From: Actinomycetes bacterium
GTDB lineage: Bacteria > Actinomycetota > Thermoleophilia > BMS3ABIN01
DNA length: 52,339 nucleotides
Reading direction: 5' to 3'
NCBI GenBank assembly: GCA_021790115.1
Contig: JAJYIM010000009.1
Coordinates: 1 to 52,339 of the forward strand
The translations under genes were made by a program, and so were the position numbers. Under the pieces are notes generated by a model. It was not told the DNA's origin, searched no databases, and worked only from the letters and a program-made list of their open reading frames with translations. Positions 1 through 9,410 of the stretch are shown here, one piece after another (position 1 is the stretch's first letter; each line of letters begins with the position of its first letter).

Positions 1-236
1 GTTCCCTCGGGGAAATGAATCTCCGGGGCGAAATAAGGCGAGCGGAGCTGACTGACCGACCGGCGCATATGCCAGATATTCCACAGGTTCTGGATTCCGT
101 CGCCCTGGTCCCCGTATAAATGACTGCTGAACTCCGTTATTGCGGGGAAAGTCAGCAGGCAAAAACAGGCAAAGTAAATTAAGAGCGGCAGTCCAAAGAC
201 AAGAAAGCGGCGGCGAGAGGCTAGACGCCGCAGCAC
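1..236 (-). CDS. Membrane protein, N-terminal part (partial; possible GT-C-type glycosyltransferase)
   Basis: The reading frame runs off the left edge, so only about 78 N-terminal residues are visible. It starts at a GTG (236-234) that overlaps the end of secA by 16 nt, which suggests translational coupling. A basic start (RRLASRRR) is followed by one hydrophobic segment (about residues 12-32), then a soluble stretch containing GDQGDGIQNLWNIWHM and later SPYFAPEIHFPEG. The acidic D-x-G-D-x-x-Q-N-x-W motif followed by 'xxPxxHFPxG' resembles the first extracytoplasmic loop of polytopic GT-C sugar transferases and related membrane proteins. That family assignment is inferred from short motifs; the membrane location is seen directly. 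Confidence 0.55.
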   Translation of the reverse strand, partial: MLRRLASRRRFLVFGLPLLIYFACFCLLTFPAITEFSSHLYGDQGDGIQNLWNIWHMRRSVSQLRSPYFAPEIHFPEG

Positions 237-2818
237 TTCTTGTACTTCTTGCCTGAACCGCAGGGGCAGGGCTCGTTACGCCCCACTTTCTGCGACTTTA
301 GCTGGGTAACCGCGGCTGCGGCAGGGGCTGCGCCGGCAGCCCCTGCCGCCGCTGCTCCTGCCGCAGGAGCAGCCTCGGCGCCGGCAGCGAGCGGCGCCGG
401 CGTGTAGCCGTCATCATAACTGTAGCTCAGGTCCTCCTGGCGCCGCTGGGGCATCTGTTCGGCCGGAATGCGCTTCATGTGGAAAATCGTCCTCGCGAAG
501 TCTTCTTTAATGGCGGCCAGCAGTTCCTGGAACATGTTAAAGCCTTCGGTCTTGTACTCGGCCAGCGGGTCCCGCTGCGAGAGGCCACGCCAGTGGATTC
601 CCTCCCGCAGGTAATCCATGTCGTAGAGGTGTTCCCGCCAGCGGCTGTCAATCACGCCCAGCAGGACCAGCCGCTCCAGTTGGCGCATGTGCTCGGAGCT
701 GAAGTCCTGTTCTTTGCCGGCGTACTGCGACCGGGCGTCCTCGACCACCCGCTCCACCAGCTCGTCGGGAGTTGCGTCTTCAATGTCAACATCTTTCTTG
801 CCAAATGAAATTTCATAAATTCCGCCGAGGGCGGCAAACAGCGCATCCCAGTCCCAGTCCTCCGGGTAAGTGTCCTTGTCGGCATATTCAAGCGCCGTGG
901 CAGCGAGCACGTCCTCAATGATATCCTGCGCGTCTTCGCTGATATCGCCCCCTTCAAGAATCTTCTTGCGCTGCTCGTAAATAACTTCGCGCTGTTTGTT
1001 CATGACGTCGTCGTACTCAAGCACATGCTTGCGCGTCTCGAAGTTTTGCTGCTCAACTTTTCTTTGCGCGTTCTCCACGGTCTTGCTCAGCATTTTATGT
1101 TCGATGGGCGTGTCCTCGTCCGGTCCCAGCCGGTCCAGGATGTTGTAAATCCGGTCGCCGGCAAACAGGCGGATGAGGTCGTCCTCGGCGGAAAGGTAAA
1201 AGCGCGACGCGCCGGGATCTCCCTGGCGGCCGCTGCGGCCGCGCAGCTGATTGTCGATGCGGCGGCTCTCGTGACGCTCTGTACCCAGCACATACAGGCC
1301 GCCCAGCTCCCGCACTCCCTCACCGAGCTTGATGTCAACGCCACGCCCTGCCATATTTGTCGCTATCGTCACCGCTCCCCGCTGGCCGGCGTCCTTGATG
1401 ATCTCTGCTTCCTTTTCATGATGCTTGGCGTTGAGGACATTATGCTTGACCCCGCGGCGCGTAAGCTTGCCGCTCAGATCCTCGCTGGTTTCAATCGATA
1501 TCGTGCCCACCAGCACCGGCTGGCCCCGCTTGTTGCACCCGGCGATGTCATCGATGACGGCGTTGAACTTTCCCTTCCTTGTTTTGTAGATAAAGTCATT
1601 GCGGTCGTCGCGGACCATTGGCTCGTGCGTGGGAATGGAAACGACTTCGAGTTTATAGATATGCATGAACTCGTCGGCCTCGGTCGCCGCCGTGCCGGTC
1701 ATGCCGGCCAGTTTCTCGTACATGCGGAAATAATTCTGTAGCGTGATGGTGGCCAGCGTCTGGTTCTCCTCACGAATGGTCACCTTTTCCTTGGCCTCGA
1801 TTGCCTGATGCAGGCCCTCGGAGTAGCGGCGGCCCTCCATGATGCGGCCGGTGAACTCGTCCACAATCAGAACCTCGCCGTCTCTGACTACGTAGTCAAC
1901 ATCCTTCTGGAAAAGAGCATGGGCGCGCAATGCCTGCATCAGGTGATTTACCAGCTGGCCGTTTTTTGACTCATAAAGGTTCTCGAGACCCAGCTGTTTT
2001 TCCACCTTGGCTACGCCGGACTCGGTCACTGAGACCGTGCGGTGCTTCTCATCAACCTCGAAGTCGTCTTCCTCGCGCAGCAAAGGCACAATGGCGGCAA
2101 ATTTGTAGTAGGTGGCAGCCGCCTGCTCCGGAGCCCCGGAAATAATAAGTGGTGTGCGCGCCTCATCAATGAGAATACTGTCCACTTCGTCGACGATGGC
2201 AAAGCTGTGCCCCCGCTGGACACGGTCTTCGATATGCAGGGCCATGTTGTCGCGCAGGTAATCGAAGCCAAACTCCGAATTGGTGCCATAGATGACATCG
2301 CAGGCATATGCCGCCAGACGCTCATCGGCGGGCATCATATTCCTGAGCGTGCTGACTTCCAGCCCGAGGAAATTGTAAATGGGGCCCATCCATTCGGCAT
2401 CGCGCTTGGCAAGATAATCGTTGACAGTGACTAAGTGCACCTGGTCGCCGCCAAGGGCATTGAGGTAGACGGGCAGCGTCGCCACCAGTGTTTTGCCCTC
2501 GCCGGTTCTCATCTCCGCAATCTTGCCTTCGTGCAGGGCGATGCCGCCCATCAACTGGACGTCAAAATGCCGCATGTTAAGAGTTCGGCCGGCAACCTCG
2601 CGCACAACCGCGAATGCCTCGGGCATGATGTCTTCAAGGGAGGCGCCGTTTTTTAGGCGTTCCTTAAACTCGGGCGTCTTGGCCTTCAGCTCGGCGTCAC
2701 TTAAGGATTTGATCCCATCTTCAAAAGCAGTGACGGACGCAACCTGCTCCGTGAGCTTCTTCAGCTTCTTTCCCTCGCCGGCTCGAAGGACTTTGTCAAT
2801 GAATTTAGGCATGGCCAA
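221..2818 (-). CDS. secA: Preprotein translocase ATPase SecA
   Basis: SecA is the ATP-driven motor of the Sec pathway that pushes unfolded preproteins through SecYEG at the cytoplasmic membrane. The 865-residue protein has Walker A (MRTGEGKT, residues 103-110), the DEVDSILIDEARTPL Walker B/preprotein region, and the second ATPase fold with TNMAGRGVDIKLG and QLRGRSGRQGDPG. A long Ala/Pro/Gly-rich linker precedes a C-terminal zinc-binding SecB/ribosome-contact motif (CPCGSGKKYKKCC). Length and domain order are normal for SecA. It lies downstream of hpf and comF in the same direction, a common bacterial order. Only one secA is visible here. Confidence 0.99.
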   Translation of the reverse strand: MAMPKFIDKVLRAGEGKKLKKLTEQVASVTAFEDGIKSLSDAELKAKTPEFKERLKNGASLEDIMPEAFAVVREVAGRTLNMRHFDVQLMGGIALHEGKIAEMRTGEGKTLVATLPVYLNALGGDQVHLVTVNDYLAKRDAEWMGPIYNFLGLEVSTLRNMMPADERLAAYACDVIYGTNSEFGFDYLRDNMALHIEDRVQRGHSFAIVDEVDSILIDEARTPLIISGAPEQAAATYYKFAAIVPLLREEDDFEVDEKHRTVSVTESGVAKVEKQLGLENLYESKNGQLVNHLMQALRAHALFQKDVDYVVRDGEVLIVDEFTGRIMEGRRYSEGLHQAIEAKEKVTIREENQTLATITLQNYFRMYEKLAGMTGTAATEADEFMHIYKLEVVSIPTHEPMVRDDRNDFIYKTRKGKFNAVIDDIAGCNKRGQPVLVGTISIETSEDLSGKLTRRGVKHNVLNAKHHEKEAEIIKDAGQRGAVTIATNMAGRGVDIKLGEGVRELGGLYVLGTERHESRRIDNQLRGRSGRQGDPGASRFYLSAEDDLIRLFAGDRIYNILDRLGPDEDTPIEHKMLSKTVENAQRKVEQQNFETRKHVLEYDDVMNKQREVIYEQRKKILEGGDISEDAQDIIEDVLAATALEYADKDTYPEDWDWDALFAALGGIYEISFGKKDVDIEDATPDELVERVVEDARSQYAGKEQDFSSEHMRQLERLVLLGVIDSRWREHLYDMDYLREGIHWRGLSQRDPLAEYKTEGFNMFQELLAAIKEDFARTIFHMKRIPAEQMPQRRQEDLSYSYDDGYTPAPLAAGAEAAPAAGAAAAGAAGAAPAAAAVTQLKSQKVGRNEPCPCGSGKKYKKCCGV

Positions 2819-2868
2819 TAACTATTTTAGCAAATGGGTGCGGTGCGGGAGCACGCGGCAGGCAGCGC

Positions 2869-2907
2869 TTGGTGTTTCTTGCAGTGAAACGCTGAGATAA
2901 ATTCTAA
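2869..2907. repeat. Hairpin plus decayed end of the palindromic repeat family (copy F)
   Basis: Between hpf and secA an imperfect hairpin (CAGCGC ... AACGCTG) is followed by GAGATAAATTCTA (2895-2907). The same 13 bases end repeat copy D at 18193-18205. Here it lies 6 bp from the hpf stop codon. Only one arm is recognisable, so this is a probable remnant; it could also act as a weak intergenic terminator or processing site. Confidence 0.4.
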
Positions 2908-2913
2908 ATGGAT

Positions 2914-3468
2914 TTACTTTGGCTCTATCAGCCCGTAATTGCCGTCTCTGCGGCGGTAGATGACATTGGTATCGTTGGATTCGGAGTTGCGAAAGACAAA
3001 GAAATCATGGCCGATCATCTCCAGCTGCAGGGCTGCTTCCTCGGCAGACATCGGCTTTACTGTAAAGGATTTGGTTTTAACAATCGTCGGCCCTTCTGTT
3101 CCCCCGGGCTCGTTTTTCATCTCAAGCCCAGCCGGCTCCGGCGGCAAGGAGCCGCGCACGTGCGCGTTATGGCTGATTAACTTGCTGCGATATTTCTTTA
3201 CCTGCCGGCTCAGTTTGTCGGCAACCAGGTCGATGGAAGCGTACATGTCAGTGGAGGCGCCCTTGGCCCGGATCACAGGCCCCTTGGTGAAGATCGTCGC
3301 CTCGGCTACCTGGTTATCTGCGATGCTGGGGTTTTTCTCGCAGAAAAGCTCTACTTCCATGGTGCTGGCGCTGTTTAAATTCTTACCCAGCCTGGCCAGC
3401 TTGTCGCTCGCATAGGAGCGCAAAGTTTCCGTAACCGTGATATTCCTGCCCTTGACCTGAAAGTTCAT
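2914..3468 (-). CDS. hpf: Long-form ribosome hibernation promoting factor
   Basis: HPF binds the 30S decoding region of idle ribosomes, and the long form pairs 70S particles into 100S dimers in stationary phase. The 184-residue protein has the N-terminal beta-alpha-beta HPF/YfiA domain (about residues 1-105, beginning MNFQVKGRNITVTETLR) and a C-terminal dimerisation domain (about 128-184; KSFTVKPMSAEEAALQLEMI). The two are joined by a charged linker, so it is the long rather than the short form. It lies between comF and secA on the same strand. An A/T palindrome AATTTGCAAATT (3486-3497) sits 18 bp upstream of the start and may be regulatory. Confidence 0.96.
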   Translation of the reverse strand: MNFQVKGRNITVTETLRSYASDKLARLGKNLNSASTMEVELFCEKNPSIADNQVAEATIFTKGPVIRAKGASTDMYASIDLVADKLSRQVKKYRSKLISHNAHVRGSLPPEPAGLEMKNEPGGTEGPTIVKTKSFTVKPMSAEEAALQLEMIGHDFFVFRNSESNDTNVIYRRRDGNYGLIEPK

Positions 3469-3510
3469 CTGGTTCCTCCACTGCCAATTTGCAAATTCTT
3501 AGGTCAAACT

Positions 3511-4263
3511 CTATCCCTTCACCGTCCTGGCGAAGGTCCAGACATCGACTTCAACCCCCAGGCCTTTCCTGAGAGCACGGGAGCACTCGGCCGCTGTTGA
3601 TCCGGTAGTGTATACATCGTCTATCAGCAGGACCCTGCCGTTGCCAGTTTTAGCGCCCTCGCGAAGGGCAACGCTGCCCGCCAGATTTTTTCGGCGTTGT
3701 TTGGAATTGAGCCGGTTTTGAGGCGGGGTGGGAAACTGCTTCTCAAGGAGGCCCTTGTGCGGTAGGCCCAGGAGCCGGGAAAGCGCCTTGGCGTACAGTT
3801 CCGCCTGGTTAAATCCGCGGGTGGCCAGCTTTGATCTGTGCAGGGGCACATGGGTTAGAGTAACATCTTTCTCCAGCACAGTCAAACGGGCAGCGCCAAA
3901 GGAAATTGCGGCCATCAGCATGGCCAAGCGCCGCTGGCCGCCGAACTTGAGGGCATGAACGAGGCTGCGCCCCGGCCCCTCAAAGTGGAAAGCCGCCCGG
4001 GCAGAGCCAAACGGCAGGCTACGCCCGCGGCACTCGGGGCAATCAGGCACTTTGTAAAGGCTGGGCTTGCCGCAACGGCTGCAATTCTCGGGCCCCACCG
4101 GAATCAACGCCCCGGCGCAGGCCCGGCATAGCCAGTTTCCGGAAGCGCCACAATGCACGCACCGCAGCGGAAAAAGAACCGATAACAGGTTGTCGAAAAA
4201 GCCCGGTCCGGGCAGATGAACTGTTAGATTACCATCCTCCACGGCAGCCTTTGTCGCTTCCAC
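3511..4263 (-). CDS. comF: ComF-family phosphoribosyltransferase-like protein
   Basis: ComF proteins are PRTase-fold proteins needed for DNA uptake in naturally competent bacteria, where they act with the ComFA helicase; many genomes keep comF without a full competence system. The 250-residue protein has two N-terminal zinc ribbons (C35, C38, C46, C49 and C61, C64, C75, C78) and the PRPP-binding loop VLLIDDVYTTGST (211-223). It is a little longer than many ComF proteins because of about 20 extra N-terminal residues; the start is uncertain. No comFA or other competence gene is in the window. Confidence 0.93.
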   Translation of the reverse strand: MEATKAAVEDGNLTVHLPGPGFFDNLLSVLFPLRCVHCGASGNWLCRACAGALIPVGPENCSRCGKPSLYKVPDCPECRGRSLPFGSARAAFHFEGPGRSLVHALKFGGQRRLAMLMAAISFGAARLTVLEKDVTLTHVPLHRSKLATRGFNQAELYAKALSRLLGLPHKGLLEKQFPTPPQNRLNSKQRRKNLAGSVALREGAKTGNGRVLLIDDVYTTGSTAAECSRALRKGLGVEVDVWTFARTVKG

Positions 4264-4345
4264 TTGAATTGACAGCGAGCGGGAGGATCATTTTCTCAAA
4301 CAGGCTATATCAATGCAAGCAGACGAATCGACTGATTTGGTTTTT

Positions 4346-4370
4346 ATCCAGAATCCAGAATCAAACATCC
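4346..4370. repeat. Short direct repeat of ATCCAGA type
   Basis: The stretch contains ATCCAGAATCCAGAATC followed by AAACATCC. Read on the other strand it is a short run of TTCTGGAT units. Related runs occur in two other intergenic regions (6795-6816 and 23331-23360). No function is evident. Confidence 0.4.
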
Positions 4371-4373
4371 GCT

Positions 4374-4556
4374 TAGAGCTTATCCCGGTAGGTTATTCGT
4401 AGCGAGGCCGAGCGAAAAGTCGATGGGCAAGGACGCAGGAGTAAAAAGCCCGCAGTCGTACCCGCTGCGGTACGTCGAGGACTTTTTGCTCCGAGGACGC
4501 CGCCCATCGACTTTGCAGCCGGCCGCAGCAGAATGCGTCTACCGGGATAAGCTCTT
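4374..4556. repeat. Palindromic repeat copy A, with a nested second palindrome
   Basis: A 17-bp perfect inverted repeat forms the ends (AGAGCTTATCCCGGTAG at 4375-4391 against 4539-4555). Inside it lies a second perfect 13-bp inverted repeat (AAAGTCGATGGGC at 4416-4428 against 4502-4514), then a partly paired stretch and an apical hairpin CGTACC-N6-GGTACG (4457-4474). The whole 183 bp could fold into one rod. Compared with copy B (16016-16074), the core GTAGC|AGAATGCG is split by about 120 bp. The right end touches the stop codon (4555-4557) of the nucleotidyltransferase gene. Confidence 0.85.
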
Positions 4557-5670
4557 ACTCCATATGGCTCTCCGCCTCAATTACCGTGAACGGCTCCAGT
4601 TTGACTTTGGAGTCGATGACGCTGCCGGCGCCAATGACGCAACGATCACCCACCACGGCATTCTGGCCGATGCGGACGTCATCGCGGATGTAAGCCCCCT
4701 TGCCAATGATGCCACCCATTACCTTGGCGCCGGCCCCAGTCTGGGCCGCTCCCCATTTTATGACCCCTTCGAGCGACGCCCCTGCTTCGATGACACTGTG
4801 ATCGCCGATGATCAAAGGCCCGGTGAGCTTCACATTTTCGTCAACGCGGCAGTAGTCGCCCAGCAGCACCGGGGGCTTTATTTTGGCCGATGCTGAAATC
4901 CGGGTGGCTTTGCCCACGTAAATCCCGGGCCGGCGCTCTTTCCCTGGTATCTTAACCTTAACTTTCCCGGTGAGCGCGTCAAAGTTGCCGATGCGGTACT
5001 GCTCCAGGCTGCCCACGTCGTTCCAGTAGCCTTCTGTTTCGAAGCCGTGAAACGGAATATTCTTTGTTGCCAGTTCGGGAAACAGCTGTTTGCCAAAGTC
5101 ATAGAACGCATTCTTGGGAATGTAATCGAAGATTGCAGGCTCAAACAGGTAAATGCCACAGTTGCAAAGCCTGCTGAGCTCCTCGCCAGGGGCCGGTTTT
5201 TCCTGGAAGCCCAGGATGCGGTTCCCCTTGTCGCGGATGACAACCCCGAAACGGCTGGGATCTTCCACCTCTTTCAACGCCAGGGAAGCGATGCCCCCCG
5301 CCTGCTTGTGCTCGCGAAGAAATTTTGTCAGATCCATATCAGTGAGAGCGTCGCCACTGATGACAAGGAATGTTTCGTTGCCAAAAAATTTTTGCACATT
5401 CTTGACTCCGCCGGCGGTGCCCAGCAATTCTGGCTCCAGTGAATAACGCAGCTCGACGCCGACTTTCTGGCCGCGGCCAAAATAGTTGGTGATGGCGTGG
5501 GGATGATAATGAAGGTTGGCGACTGCCTCATCAAACCCATGTTTTTTGATCAAGCGGAGGATATGGTACATAACCGGACGGTTGACAATGGGAGCCATCG
5601 GCTTGGAGATGGAGCCGGTGAGCGGCCTCAAGCGGGTGCCCAGCCCCGCCGCCAGTACCATTGCTTTCAA
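4555..5670 (-). CDS. Sugar-1-phosphate nucleotidyltransferase (GDP-mannose/NDP-glucose pyrophosphorylase type)
   Basis: Enzymes of this family join a sugar-1-phosphate to an NTP to make an NDP-sugar for glycan synthesis. The 371-residue protein begins with the nucleotidyltransferase signature (LAAGLGTRLRPLT, about 6-18, with the SKPM lysine following). It has the SGDALTDMDL metal/nucleotide region, FQEKP, and GYWNDVGSLEQY, and ends in a left-handed beta-helix of hexapeptide repeats (about 245-371). The architecture matches mannose-1-phosphate guanylyltransferase or glucose-1-phosphate nucleotidyltransferase; substrate and base cannot be settled by eye. Its start directly abuts the mtnA stop. 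Phosphohexomutase and isomerase genes upstream fit a mannose- or glucose-activation role. Confidence 0.9.
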   Translation of the reverse strand: MKAMVLAAGLGTRLRPLTGSISKPMAPIVNRPVMYHILRLIKKHGFDEAVANLHYHPHAITNYFGRGQKVGVELRYSLEPELLGTAGGVKNVQKFFGNETFLVISGDALTDMDLTKFLREHKQAGGIASLALKEVEDPSRFGVVIRDKGNRILGFQEKPAPGEELSRLCNCGIYLFEPAIFDYIPKNAFYDFGKQLFPELATKNIPFHGFETEGYWNDVGSLEQYRIGNFDALTGKVKVKIPGKERRPGIYVGKATRISASAKIKPPVLLGDYCRVDENVKLTGPLIIGDHSVIEAGASLEGVIKWGAAQTGAGAKVMGGIIGKGAYIRDDVRIGQNAVVGDRCVIGAGSVIDSKVKLEPFTVIEAESHME

Positions 5671-6723
5671 CTATTTGCCTTTCTTGGCCGCCGCCAGGCT
5701 TTCCCGGTATGGTTCCCGGTGGACTCCAGCTTCAGTAATAATGGCAGTCACGTTTTCATGAGGCGTCACATCAAAGGCAGGATTGCAGACTGGAGTGCCC
5801 GTCGTCGCGCACCGGGAGCCCTGGAAATGTGTAACCTCGGCGGGATCCCGCTCTTCAATCGGAATATGATTCCCATCAGGAAGACTCATGTCCACAGTTG
5901 ATGTGGGCGCCGCCACATAAAATGGCACGTTGTGCACCTTCGCCAGCACGGAAACAGTATAGGTGCCTATCTTGTTGGCGACGTCGCCATTGGCGGCAAT
6001 ACGGTCAGATCCAACCACGACTGCGTCGATCTCTCCTTCTTTAAAGAAATACCCGGCCATATTATCTGTGATCAGGCAATAGGGAATGCCCTCCTGTTTA
6101 AGCTCCCAGGCGGTCAGGCGGGCGCCCTGCAGGAACGGGCGCGTCTCATCAACATATACCATGATGTTTTTATCCCGTTTAAACAGCGAGCGAATAACGC
6201 CCAAAGCAGTGCCGTAGCCTGCGGTAGCCAGCGCGCCGGCGTTGCAGTGCGTCAGGATGCGGGCTCCCTGGGGAAACAAGGGGGCGCCGTGCTCACCCAT
6301 GGCCACACACATGGCAATGTCTTCCTCCAGAATTTCCTGCGAGCGCTGCTTGAGGCGGCGGCGGATCTGGCCGGGGTCGCCCTCCTTTTCGTAGATTTGA
6401 GCCTGTTGCTCAAGCGCCCAGCCGAGATTATAGGCGGTGGGCCTGGTTTCAAACAGGCCCCTGGCGGCCGCGTCAAGGTCTTTCTTAAGCTCGGCGTAGG
6501 TGTCTGCCGGCGATTGCATGGCCGCCAGTGCCATGCCCATGGCGGCCGCCACACCGATAGCAGGGGCGCCGCGGATCACCATTGTTTTAATTGAATTTGC
6601 TACTTCCTGCCAGGTTTGATGGTGAATGTACTTTTCATCAAGTGGCAAGAGGCGCTGGTCGATCATGACAACCTCGTCTCCCTGCCACTCGATCGTTTTG
6701 ACGCTATAACCTGTTTTCGACAC
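5671..6723 (-). CDS. mtnA: S-methyl-5-thioribose-1-phosphate isomerase
   Basis: MtnA isomerises methylthioribose-1-phosphate to methylthioribulose-1-phosphate in the methionine salvage pathway (in some lineages the analogous 5-deoxyribose-1-phosphate is a substrate). The 350-residue protein carries the eIF2B-fold family signatures: [35 protein letters not shown] with the catalytic Cys, [18 protein letters not shown], and [18 protein letters not shown] with the catalytic Asp. It lies between ahcY and the nucleotidyltransferase and is co-directional with both. With ahcY upstream the pair deals with by-products of SAM. No other mtn genes are in the window. Confidence 0.97.
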   Translation of the reverse strand: MSKTGYSVKTIEWQGDEVVMIDQRLLPLDEKYIHHQTWQEVANSIKTMVIRGAPAIGVAAAMGMALAAMQSPADTYAELKKDLDAAARGLFETRPTAYNLGWALEQQAQIYEKEGDPGQIRRRLKQRSQEILEEDIAMCVAMGEHGAPLFPQGARILTHCNAGALATAGYGTALGVIRSLFKRDKNIMVYVDETRPFLQGARLTAWELKQEGIPYCLITDNMAGYFFKEGEIDAVVVGSDRIAANGDVANKIGTYTVSVLAKVHNVPFYVAAPTSTVDMSLPDGNHIPIEERDPAEVTHFQGSRCATTGTPVCNPAFDVTPHENVTAIITEAGVHREPYRESLAAAKKGK

Positions 6724-6794
6724 TGTTTTCCTTCAAAGTAATATTGTCCAGAAAGGAATCCCGCCTTCAGTACCCATTTAAATGGTTTAGGTTT

Positions 6795-6816
6795 AATCCA
6801 CCATCCAGGATCCGCC
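6795..6816. repeat. Short direct repeat of ATCCA type
   Basis: The ahcY-mtnA gap holds ATCCACCATCCAGGATCC, which resembles the runs at 4346-4370 and 23331-23360. It is too short to be called a mobile element, and no function is visible. Confidence 0.3.
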
Positions 6817-6819
6817 TTG

Positions 6820-8331
<1,512 letters not shown>

Positions 8332-9390
8332 TCAGGCCAGCTGGTTTTTTAGCTCCTCGATTCTGATGACGGGCGATGGATCGAGTCCGTTCAGGAAAGC
8401 AAGGTAGAGGGAAACATAATCACCCATGAGGATGCTGGAAAACAAGCGCGCCAGGCGGCTGCGGCCGGAAGTGTGGCATTCAAGTATCTCTCCAGCGTAG
8501 TCCTTCAGAAGATCCGCAGTTATCTCCATCCGCTTCTTGTTCTGGTCATGCAAAAACTCATCTTTTAAATAAATAACACGGAATTTTTCCATCAGCGCCG
8601 CCGGGTGCTGCCAGCCGACAATCTCGTTGTGATTAAGTTCGGGAAACTCGTTTGAAAAAGCCATCATTTTTGAGTTTTCGTTGATTTGCGTTTTCCAGCG
8701 GCGGGCGGCGACAGCGGTTACCTCGGAGCCGTAAATGACAGGAACCCGGTCAAACAGTTTTGCCGCCAGCTCCTTGGCCGGGTTGCTTGCCAGCGGCATC
8801 TCCGGATCGTAAAGCTCCGCTAGCAGCGACAGCACGCCGGCCGTCTCTTCGACGTCGGCCTCCACTTCAGCGGCCAGGCCCAGGCTCTCCAGGCAGGCGG
8901 CGATGGGAATAGAGAGGTAGCCGCTGGCCGCCCGCGGCTGCAAGCCCGCGGGAATTTTGACCAAAGGCAACTCTTCACCGGCGGCGATGTCGGAGATAAC
9001 GCCGCCGGAGCTGATGCAAACTATGCGGCAGCCGCGCTCAAGGGCTTCCTTTAGACAGCTGATTGTTTCCTCTGTGTTGCCTGAGTAGCTGGCGGCGAAA
9101 ACCAGGCTGCGGCTGGTGATCCATTTTGGCAGGTGATAGCCGCGAATTGTGACCATCGGGCTGGGTATTGAAGCCTCATACGCACCGGCGGCAATATCGC
9201 CGCCAATGGCGGAGCCACCCATGCCGGCGACGGCGATGCCGCCCACCTCGCCGCTGCCCTCTTTCATTACGTCACGCCCAGCGGCATAGGCCTCGCGCAC
9301 CTGCTCCGCCAGCCCGGCCACCATGCCCAACTGGTTCTGACCATCCAGTTTTCTGATTTCTTCAAGGTTGTCAAGTAAACTATTGACCAA
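8332..9390 (-). CDS. Bifunctional phosphoglucose/phosphomannose isomerase (SIS domain)
   Basis: This family interconverts glucose-6-P or mannose-6-P with fructose-6-P. The 352-residue protein has two SIS folds: the N-terminal GMGGSAIGGD loop, the phosphate-binding SYSGNTEET serine cluster, and the conserved NELNHNEIVGW-type segment (here ENSKMMAFSNEFPELNHNEI) carrying the catalytic Glu/His. The size is normal for archaeal/actinobacterial enzymes and TobH-like proteins. It lies between the AlkP-fold gene and ahcY, downstream of a phosphohexomutase, the same functional grouping as mycobacterial manB-TobH-sahH. Whether it isomerises mannose, glucose or both cannot be told from sequence alone. 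Confidence 0.9.
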   Translation of the reverse strand: MVNSLLDNLEEIRKLDGQNQLGMVAGLAEQVREAYAAGRDVMKEGSGEVGGIAVAGMGGSAIGGDIAAGAYEASIPSPMVTIRGYHLPKWITSRSLVFAASYSGNTEETISCLKEALERGCRIVCISSGGVISDIAAGEELPLVKIPAGLQPRAASGYLSIPIAACLESLGLAAEVEADVEETAGVLSLLAELYDPEMPLASNPAKELAAKLFDRVPVIYGSEVTAVAARRWKTQINENSKMMAFSNEFPELNHNEIVGWQHPAALMEKFRVIYLKDEFLHDQNKKRMEITADLLKDYAGEILECHTSGRSRLARLFSSILMGDYVSLYLAFLNGLDPSPVIRIEELKNQLA

Positions 9391-9410
9391 TTCGCACCCG
9401 CCCGAAATTG

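Noticed and set aside
1025-1741. 238-codon open frame on the plus strand
   Set aside because: It is antisense to secA, which is complete and unambiguous here.
4423-4896. 157-codon plus-strand frame across repeat copy A
   Set aside because: It arises from the palindromic repeat and the antisense of the nucleotidyltransferase gene, and has no domain features.
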